DNA of 64,000 nt, taken from positions 62,001 through 126,000 of the forward strand of contig NW_026089444.1 of NCBI RefSeq assembly GCF_933775445.1, in the 5' to 3' direction. Numbering within the stretch: position 1 is the first letter of the stretch; each line of letters opens with the position of its first letter. The stretch is from Argentina anserina. Its lineage: Eukaryota > Streptophyta > Magnoliopsida > Rosales > Rosaceae. The notes under the pieces are model-generated. The model saw nothing but the letters and a program-made list of their open reading frames with translations. It was not told the DNA's origin and ran no database searches. Of the stretch, positions 54,587 to 64,000 are shown one piece after another. Position numbers and translations under genes: made by a program.

Positions 54587-56000
54587 GAAACTCGCATCAG
54601 AAAGCCTTACAGAAAGATACTCAAACGAGAAATGAAAAGATACAAAATTGGAATAGTAAAGATACGCAAACGATGTAAAGATACACAATTGGAATAGTAA
54701 AGATACGCAAACGATGTAAAGATACTCAGTTTGAAAGAAACACACTCCCACACTTGCAAAACTCTCAAATTCAATAGAAACTAGCATGAGAAAGCCTTAC
54801 AGAAAGACACTGAAACGAGAAATGAAAAGATACACAATTGGAATAGTAAAGATACGTAAACGATGTAAAGATACTCAGTTTGAAAGAAACACACTCCCAC
54901 ACTTGCAAAACTCTCAAATTCAATAGAAACTCGCATCAGAAAGCCTTACAGAAAGATACTCAAACGAGAAATGAAAAGATACAAAATTGGAATAGTAAAG
55001 ATACGCAAACGATGTAAAGATACTCAGTTTGAAAGAAACACACTCCCACACTTGCAAAACTCTCAAATTCAATAGAAACTCGCATCAGAAAGCCTTACAG
55101 AAAGATACTCAAACGAGAAATGAAAAGATACACAATTGGAATAGTAAAGATACGCAAACGATGTAAAGATACACAATTGGAATAGTAAAGATACGCAAAC
55201 GATGTAAAGATACTCAGTTTGAAAGAAACACACTCCCACACTTGCAAAACTCTCAAATTCAATAGAAACTCGCATCAGAAAGCCTTACAGAAAGACACTG
55301 AAATGAGAAATGAAAATATACACAATTGGAATAGTAAAGATACGCAAACGATGTAAAGATACACAATTGGAATAGTAATGATACGAAAACGATGTAAAGA
55401 TACACAATTGGAATAGTAAAGATACGCAAACGATGTAAAGATACTCAGTTTGAAAGAAACACACTCCCACACTTGCAAAACTCTCAAATTCAATAGAAAC
55501 TCGCATGAGAAAGCCTTACAGAAAGACACTGAAACGAGAAATGAAAAGATACACAATTGGAATAGTAAAGATACGCAAACGATGTAAAGATACACAATTG
55601 GAATAGTAAAGATACGCAAACGATGTAAAGATACTCAGTTTGAAAGAAACACACTCCCACACTTGCAAAACTCTCAAATACAATAGAAACCCGCATCAGA
55701 AGCCTTACAGAAAGATACTCAAACGACAAATGAAAAGATACACAATTGGAATAGTAAAGATACGCAAACGATGTAAAGATACTCAGTTTGAAAGAAACAC
55801 ACTCCCACACTTGCAAAACTCTCAAATACAATAGAAACTCGCATCAGAAGCCTTATAGAAAGATACTTAAACGAGAAATGAAAAGATACACAATTAGAAT
55901 AGTAAAGATACGCAAACGATGTAAAGATACACAATTGGAATAGTAAAGATACGCAAACGATGTAAAGATACTCAGTTTGAAAGAAACACACTCCCACACT
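54587..56000. repeat. Segmental copy, offset 4821 bp (proximal)
   Basis: Matches 59408 to about 60821: a 488-bp unit, a B monomer, the ATAGTAATGATACG C-type monomer, B, A and a CAGAAGCCTTATAG B-type monomer with ACAATTAGAATAG. Beyond this the proximal copy has one additional 148-bp monomer (56029), so the offset falls to 4673 and then 4483 downstream. Confidence 0.82.
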
Positions 56001-59000
56001 TGCAAAACTCTCAAATACAATAGAAACTCGCATCAGAAGTCTTACAGAAAGATACTCAAACGAGAAATGAAAAGATACACAATTGGAATAGTAAAGATAC
56101 GCAAACGATGTAAAGATACTCAGTTTGAAAGAAACACACTCCCACACTTGCAAAACTCTCAAATTCAATAGAAACTCGCATCAGAAAGCCTTACAGAAAG
56201 ATACTCACACGAGAAATGAAAAGATACACAATTGGAATAGTAAAGATACGCAAACTATGTAAAGATAAACAATTGGAATAGTAAAGATACGCGAACGATG
56301 TAAAGATATACAATTGGAATAGTAAAGATACGCAAGCGATGTAAAGATACTCAGTTTGAAAGAAACACACTCCCACACTTGCAAAACTCTCAAATTCAAT
56401 AGAAACTCGCATCAGAAAGGCTTACAGAAAGACACTGAAACGAGAAATAAAAAGATACACAATTGGAATAGTAAAGATACGCAAACGATGTAAAGATACA
56501 CAATTGGAATAGTAAAGATACGCAAACGATGTAAAGATACTCAGTTTGAAAGAAACACACTCCCACACTTGCAAAACTCTCAAATACAATAGAAACTCGC
56601 ATCAGAAGTCTTACAGAAAGATACTCAAACGAGAAATGAAAAGATACACAATTGGAATAGTAAAGATACGCAAACGATGTAAAGATACTCAGTTTGAAAG
56701 AAACACACTCCCACACTTGCAAAACTCTCAAATACAATAGAAACTCGCATCAACAGTCTTACAGAAAGATACTCAAACGAGAAATGAAAAGATACACAAT
56801 TGGAATAGTAAAGATACGCAAACGATGTAAAGATACTCAGTTTGAAAGAAACACACTCCCACACTTGCAAAACTCTCAAATTCAATAGAAACTCGGATCA
56901 GAAAGCCTTACAGAAAGATACTCAAACGTGAAATGAAAAGATACACAATTGGAATAGTAAAGATACGCAAACGATGTAAAGATACTCAGTTTGAAAGAAA
57001 CACACTCCCACACTTGCAAAACTCTCAAATTCAATAGAAACTCGCATCAGAAAGCCTTACCGAAAGATACTCAAACGAGAAATGAAAAGATACAAAATTG
57101 GAATAGTAAAGATACGCAAACGATGTAAAGATACTCAGTTTGAAAGAAACACACTCCCACACTTGCAAAACACTCAAATTCAATAGAAACTCGCATCAGA
57201 AAGCCTTACAGAAAGACACTGAAACGAGAAATGAAAAGATACACAATTGGAATAGTAAAGATACGCAAACGATGTAAAGATACACAATTGGAATAGTAAA
57301 GATACGAAAACGATGTAAAGATACACAATTGGAATAGTAAACATACGCAAACGATGTAAAGATACTCAGTTTGAAAGAAACACACTCCCACACTTGCAAA
57401 ACTCTCAAATTCAATAGAAACTAGCATGAGAAAGCCTTACAGAAAGACACTGAAACGAGAAATAAAAAGATACACAATTGGAATAGTAAAGATACGCAAA
57501 CGATGTAAAGATACTCAGTTTGAAAGAAACACACTCCCACACTTTTAAAACTCTCAAATTCAATAGAAACTCGGATCAGAAAGCCTTACAGAAAGATACT
57601 CAAACGTGAAATGAAAAGATACACAATTGGAATAGTAAAGATACGCAAACGATGTAAAGATACTCAGTTTGAAAGAAACACACTCCCACACTTGCAAAAC
57701 TCTCAAATTCAATAGAAACTCGCATCAGAAAGCCTTACAGAAAGATACTCAAACGAGAAATGAAAAGATACAAAATTGGAATAGTAAAGATACGCAAACG
57801 ATGTAAAGATACTCAGTTTGAAAGAAACACACTCCCACACTTGCAAAACTCTCAAATTCAATAGAAACTCGCATCAGAAGCCTTACAGAAAGATACTCAA
57901 ACGAGAAATGAAAAGATACACAATTGGAATAGTAAAGATACGCAAACGATGTAAAGATACACAATTGGAATAGTAAAGATACGCAAACGATGTAAAGATA
58001 CTCAGTTTGAAAGAAACACACTCCCACACTTGCAAAACTCTCAAATTCAATAGAAACTCGCATCAGAAAGCCTTACAGAAAGACACTGAAACGAGAAATG
58101 AAAAGATACACAATTGGAATAGTAAAGATACGCAAACGATGTAAAGATACACAATTGGAATAGTAAAGATACGAAAACGATGTAAAGATACACAATTGGA
58201 ATAGTAAACATACGCAAACGATGTAAAGATACTCAGTTTGAAAGAAACACACTCCCACACTTGCAAAACTCTCAAATTCAATAGAAACTCGCATCAGAAA
58301 GCCTTACAGAAAGATACTCAAACGAGAAATGAAAAGATACAAAATTGGAATAGTAAAGATACGCAAACGATGTAAAGATACTCAGTTTGAAAGAAACACA
58401 CTCCCACACTTGCAAAACTCTCAAATTCAATAGAAACTCGCATCAGAAAGCCTTACAGAAAGATACTCAAACGAGAAATGAAAAGATACAAAATTGGAAT
58501 AGTAAAGATACGCAAACGATGTAAAGATACTCAGTTTGAAAGAAACACACTCCCACACTTGCAAAACTCTCAAATTCAATAGAAACTCGCATCAGAAGCC
58601 TTACAGAAAGATACTCAAACGAGAAATGAAAAGATACACAATTGGAATAGTAAAGATACGCAAACGATGTAAAGATACACAATTGGAATAGTAAAGATAC
58701 GCAAACGATGTAAAGATACTCAGTTTGAAAGAAACACACTCCCACACTTGCAAAACTCTCAAATTCAATAGAAACTCGCATCAGAAAGCCTTACAGAAAG
58801 ATACTCAAACGAGAAATGAAAAGAGACAAAATTGGAATAGTAAAGATACGCAAACGATGTAAAGATACACAATTGGAATAGTAAAGATACGCAAACGATG
58901 TAAAGATACTCAGTTTGAAAGAAACACACTCCCACACTTGCAAAACTCTCAAATTCAATAGAAACTAGCATGAGAAAGCCTTACAGAAAGACACTGAAAC

Positions 59001-62000
59001 GAGAAATGAAAAGATACACAATTGGAATAGTAAAGATACGCAAACGATGTAAAGATACTCAGTTTGAAAGAAACACACTCCCACACTTGCAAAACTCTCA
59101 AATTCAATAGAAACTCGCATCAGAAAGCCTTACAGAAAGATACTCAAACGAGAAATGAAAAGATACAAAATTGGAATAGTAAAGATACGCAAACGATGTA
59201 AAGATACTCAGTTTGAAAGAAACACACTCCCACACTTGCAAAACTCTCAAATTCAATAGAAACTCGCATCAGAAAGCCTTACAGAAAGATACTCAAACGA
59301 GAAATGAAAAGATACAAAATTGGAATAGTAAAGATACGCAAACGATGTAAAGATACTCAGTTTGAAAGAAACACACTCCCACACTTGCAAAACTCTCAAA
59401 TTCAATAGAAACTCGCATCAGAAAGCCTTACAGAAAGATACTCAAACGAGAAATGAAAAGATACAAAATTGGAATAGTAAAGATACGCAAACGATGTAAA
59501 GATACACAATTGGAATAGTAAAGATACGCAAACGATGTAAAGATACTCAGTTTGAAAGAAACACACTCCCACACTTGCAAAACTCTCAAATTCAATAGAA
59601 ACTAGCATGAGAAAGCCTTACAGAAAGACACTGAAACGAGAAATGAAAAGATACACAATTGGAATAGTAAAGATACGTAAACGATGTAAAGATACTCAGT
59701 TTGAAAGAAACACACTCCCACACTTGCAAAACTCTCAAATTCAATAGAAACTCGCATCAGAAAGCCTTACAGAAAGATACTCAAACGAGAAATGAAAAGA
59801 TACAAAATTGGAATAGTAAAGATACGCAAACGATGTAAAGATACTCAGTTTGAAAGAAACACACTCCCACACTTGCAAAACTCTCAAATTCAATAGAAAC
59901 TCGCATCAGAAAGCCTTACAGAAAGATACTCAAACGAGAAATGAAAAGATACACAATTGGAATAGTAAAGATACGCAAACGATGTAAAGATACACAATTG
60001 GAATAGTAAAGATACGCAAACGATGTAAAGATACTCAGTTTGAAAGAAACACACTCCCACACTTGCAAAACTCTCAAATTCAATAGAAACTCGCATCAGA
60101 AAGCCTTACAGAAAGACACTGAAATGAGAAATGAAAAGATACACAATTGGAATAGTAAAGATACGCAAACGATGTAAAGATACACAATTGGAATAGTAAT
60201 GATACGAAAACGATGTAAAGATACACAATTGGAATAGTAAAGATACGCAAACGATGTAAAGATACTCAGTTTGAAAGAAACACACTCCCACACTTGCAAA
60301 ACTCTCAAATTCAATAGAAACTCGCATGAGAAAGCCTTACAGAAAGACACTGAAACGAGAAATGAAAAGATACACAATTGGAATAGTAAAGATACGCAAA
60401 CGATGTAAAGATACACAATTGGAATAGTAAAGATACGCAAACGATGTAAAGATACTCAGTTTGAAAGAAACACACTCCCACACTTGCAAAACTCTCAAAT
60501 ACAATAGAAACCCGCATCAGAAGCCTTACAGAAAGATACTCAAACGAGAAATGAAAAGATACACAATTGGAATAGTAAAGATACGCAAACGATGTAAAGA
60601 TACTCAGTTTGAAAGAAACACACTCCCACACTTGCAAAACTCTCAAATACAATAGAAACTCGCATCAGAAGCCTTATAGAAAGATACTTAAACGAGAAAT
60701 GAAAAGATACACAATTAGAATAGTAAAGATACGCAAACGATGTAAAGATACACAATTGGAATAGTAAAGATACGCAAACGATGTAAAGATACTCAGTTTG
60801 AAAGAAACACACTCCCACACTTGCAAAACTCTCAAATTCAATAGAAACTCGCATCAGAAAGCCTTACAGAAAGATACTCACACGAGAAATGAAAAGATAC
60901 ACAATTGGAATAGTAAAGATACGCAAACGATGTAAAGATACACAATTGGAATAGTAAAGATACGCGAACGATGTAAAGATATACAATTGGAATAGTAAAG
61001 ATACGCAAGCGATGTAAAGATACTCAGTTTGAAAGAAACACACTCCCACACTTGCAAAACTCTCAAATACAATAGAAACTCGCATCAGAAGTCTTACAGA
61101 AAGATACTCAAACGAGAAATGAAAAGATACACAATTGGAATAGTAAAGATACGCAAACGATGTAAAGATACTCAGTTTGAAAGAAACACACTCCCACACT
61201 TGCAAAACTCTCAAATACAATAGAAACTGGCATCAGAAGTCTTACAGAAAGATACTCAAACGAGAAATGAAAAGATACACAATTGGAATAGTAAAGATAC
61301 GCAAACGATGTAAAGATACTCAGTTTGAAAGAAACACACTCCCACACTTGCAAAACTCTCAAATTCAATAGAAACTCGGATCAGAAAGCCTTACAGAAAG
61401 ATACTCAAACGTGAAATGAAAAGATACACAATTGGAATAGTAAAGATACGCAAACGATGTAAAGATACTCAGTTTGAAAGAAACACACTCCCACACTTGC
61501 AAAACTCTCAAATTCAATAGAAACTCGCATCAGAAAGCCTTACAGAAAGATACTCAAACGAGAAATGAAAAGATACAAAATTGGAATAGTAAAGATACGC
61601 AAACGATGTAAAGATACTCAGTTTGAAAGAAACACACTCCCACACTTGCAAAACTCTCAAATTCAATAGAAACTCGCATCAGAAAGCCTTACAGAAAGAC
61701 ACTGAAACGAGAAATGAAAAGATACACAATTGGAATAGTAAAGATACGCAAACGATGTAAAGATACACAATTGGAATAGTAAAGATACGAAAACGATGTA
61801 AAGATACACAATTGGAATAGTAAACATACGCAAACGATGTAAAGATACTCAGTTTGAAAGAAACACACTCCCACACTTGCAAAACTCTCAAATTCAATAG
61901 AAACTCGCATCAGAAAGCCTTACAGAAAGATACTCAAACGAGAAATGAAAAGATACAAAATTGGAATAGTAAAGATACGCAAACGATGTAAAGATACTCA

Positions 62001-64000
62001 GTTTGAAAGAAACACACTCCCACACTTGCAAAACTCTCAAATTCAATAGAAACTCGCATCAGAAAGCCTTACAGAAAGACACTGAAACGAGAAATGAAAA
62101 GATACACAATTGGAATAGTAAAGATACGCAAACGATGTAAAGATACACAATTGGAATAGTAAAGATACGAAAACGATGTAAAGATACACAATTGGAATAG
62201 TAAACATACGCAAACGATGTAAAGATACTCAGTTTGAAAGAAACACACTCCCACACTTGCAAAACTCTCAAATTCAATAGAAACTAGCATGAGAAAGCCT
62301 TACAGAAAGACACTGAAACGAGAAATGAAAAGATACACAATTGGAATAGTAAAGATACGCAAACGATGTAAAGATACTCAGTTTGAAAGAAACACACTCC
62401 CACACTTGCAAAACTCTCAAATTCAATAGAAACTCGGATCAGAAAGCCTTACAGAAAGATACTCAAACGTGAAATGAAAAGATACACAATTGGAATAGTA
62501 AAGATACGCAAACGATGTAAAGATACTCAGTTTGAAAGAAACACACTCCCACACTTGCAAAACTCTCAAATTCAATAGAAACTCGCATCAGAAAGCCTTA
62601 CAGAAAGATACTCAAACGAGAAATGAAAAGATACAAAATTGGAATAGTAAAGATACGCAAACGATGTAAAGATACTCAGTTTGAAAGAAACACACTCCCA
62701 CACTTGCAAAACTCTCAAATTCAATAGAAACTCGCATCAGAAGCCTTACAGAAAGATACTCAAACGAGAAATGAAAAGATACACAATTGGAATAGTAAAG
62801 ATACGCAAACGATGTAAAGATACACAATTGGAATAGTAAAGATACGCAAACGATGTAAAGATACTCAGTTTGAAAGAAACACACTCCCACACTTGCAAAA
62901 CTCTCAAATTCAATAGAAACTCGCATCAGAAAGCCTTACAGAAAGACACTGAAACGAGAAATGAAAAGATACACAATTGGAATAGTAAAGATACGCAAAC
63001 GATGTAAAGATACACAATTGGAATAGTAAAGATACGAAAACGATGTAAAGATACACAATTGGAATAGTAAACATACGCAAACGATGTAAAGATACTCAGT
63101 TTGAAAGAAACACACTCCCACACTTGCAAAACTCTCAAATTCAATAGAAACTCGGATCAGAAAGCCTTACAGAAAGATACTCAAACGTGAAATGAAAAGA
63201 TACACAATTGGAATAGTAAAGATACGCAAACGATGTAAAGATACTCAGTTTGAAAGAAACACACTCCCACACTTGCAAAACTCTCAAATTCAATAGAAAC
63301 TCGCATCAGAAAGCCTTACAGAAAGATACTCAAACGAGAAATGAAAAGATACAAAATTGGAATAGTAAAGATACGCAAACGATGTAAAGATACTCAGTTT
63401 GAAAGAAACACACTCCCACACTTGCAAAACTCTCAAATTCAATAGAAACTCGCATCAGAAGCCTTACAGAAAGATACTCAAACGAGAAATGAAAAGATAC
63501 ACAATTGGAATAGTAAAGATACGCAAACGATGTAAAGATACACAATTGGAATAGTAAAGATACGCAAACGATGTAAAGATACTCAGTTTGAAAGAAACAC
63601 ACTCCCACACTTGCAAAACTCTCAAATTCAATAGAAACTCGCATCAGAAAGCCTTACAGAAAGATACTCAAACGAGAAATGAAAATAGACAAAATTGGAA
63701 TAGTAAAGATACGCAAACGATGTAAAGATACACAATTGGAATAGTAAAGATACGCAAACGATGTAAAGATACTCAGTTTGAAAGAAACACACTCCCACAC
63801 TTGCAAAACTCTCAAATTCAATAGAAACTAGCATGAGAAAGCCTTACAGAAAGACACTGAAACGAGAAATGAAAAGATACACAATTGGAATAGTAAAGAT
63901 ACGTAAACGATGTAAAGATACTCAGTTTGAAAGAAACACACTCCCACACTTGCAAAACTCTCAAATTCAATAGAGACTCGCATCAGAAAGCCTTACAGAA

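Larger units (their letters stand above)
32318..62915. repeat. 867-bp higher-order core C-A-A-A-B, ten copies
   Basis: The five-monomer core (231+149+149+149+189 = 867 bp) starts at 32318, 33483, 40779, 42328, 43728, 46095, 50352, 53232, 57186 and 62049. Reduced or altered versions start at 47684 (last monomer with three units), 51941 (two A monomers lost), 58053 and 62916. The spacing between successive cores varies because 149-, 189- and 235-bp monomers are added after it: 1165, 1549, 1400, 1589 and 1291 bp all occur and sum exactly from monomer lengths. Homogenisation therefore acts on the core as a unit. Confidence 0.88.
32033..64000. repeat. Satellite array, right block
   Basis: About 32 kb of satellite running off the right edge. 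Compared with the central block it is more regular. A limited set of monomer variants recurs in a fixed order: C with GTAAACATACGC and a CTAGCATGAG junction, then A with GACACTGAAACGAG, A with CTCGGATCAG and AAACGTGAAATG, A with ATACAAAATTGG, then B189. Its HORs are listed separately. No gene or non-satellite insertion is seen after 32032. Confidence 0.96.

Noticed and set aside
100..61371. Recurrent + strand 64-codon frame starting MKETHSHT, seen in dozens of monomers
   Set aside because: It recurs wherever a type A monomer follows a suitable head. It results from A-rich codons, is not conserved against indels, and breaks at single-base insertions (for example near 22240) without any sign of constraint.
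1..64000. Telomeric repeats, rRNA intergenic spacer, tRNA genes or CENP-B box
   Set aside because: No TTTAGGG-type runs, no rRNA or tRNA sequence, and no match to the CENP-B box core pattern were seen on reading either strand.

Overview
This window is eukaryotic, non-coding repetitive DNA and most likely comes from a flowering plant. I see no protein-coding gene, tRNA, rRNA or other conventional gene. About 60 kb of the 64 kb is one head-to-tail satellite array. It is interrupted twice by members of the same family of ~2.03 kb LTR-type retroelement sequence. Plant origin is inferred from the long LTR with TG...CA ends and 5-bp target-site duplication, and from the general look of the LTR sequence. 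I cannot name the genus or family.

Layout: 1-1218 satellite; 1219-3249 solo LTR copy 1; 3250-30001 satellite; 30002-32032 solo LTR copy 2, with a perfect GAAAG target-site duplication; 32033-64000 satellite. Every monomer I read runs in the same direction, including across both insertions, and the + strand is strongly A-rich (about 46% A and 19% T in a reference monomer).

The satellite is built at several nested scales. The smallest unit is a ~19-23 bp module beginning AAAGATAC. A 22-bp and a 19-bp module together form a 41-bp unit. The monomer is a ~107/108 bp invariant part plus one to four 41-bp units, giving lengths of 148/149 (type A), 189/190 (B), 230/231 (C) and 271/272 bp (D). Variants of 235 and 276 bp carry an extra 45 bp (23+22). 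Monomers combine into higher-order repeats (HORs). In the right array the main one is an 867-bp core (C-A-A-A-B), seen ten times with different extensions (periods 1165, 1291, 1400, 1549 and 1589 bp). A 488-bp B-A-A unit also recurs there. In the left array there are 569-, 866-, 908-, 1221- and 2265-bp duplications. On top of these lie copies displaced by 4-16 kb. The array looks like the product of repeated unequal exchange at several register lengths.

The clearest biological story is the second LTR. The array segment around it has a near-identical paralogue 10,497 bp downstream. That paralogue lacks exactly the LTR plus one copy of the 5-bp duplication, so it is an intact empty site. No gene content works together here. 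The interest lies in how the array evolved, and in a possible centromeric or heterochromatic role that the sequence alone cannot prove.
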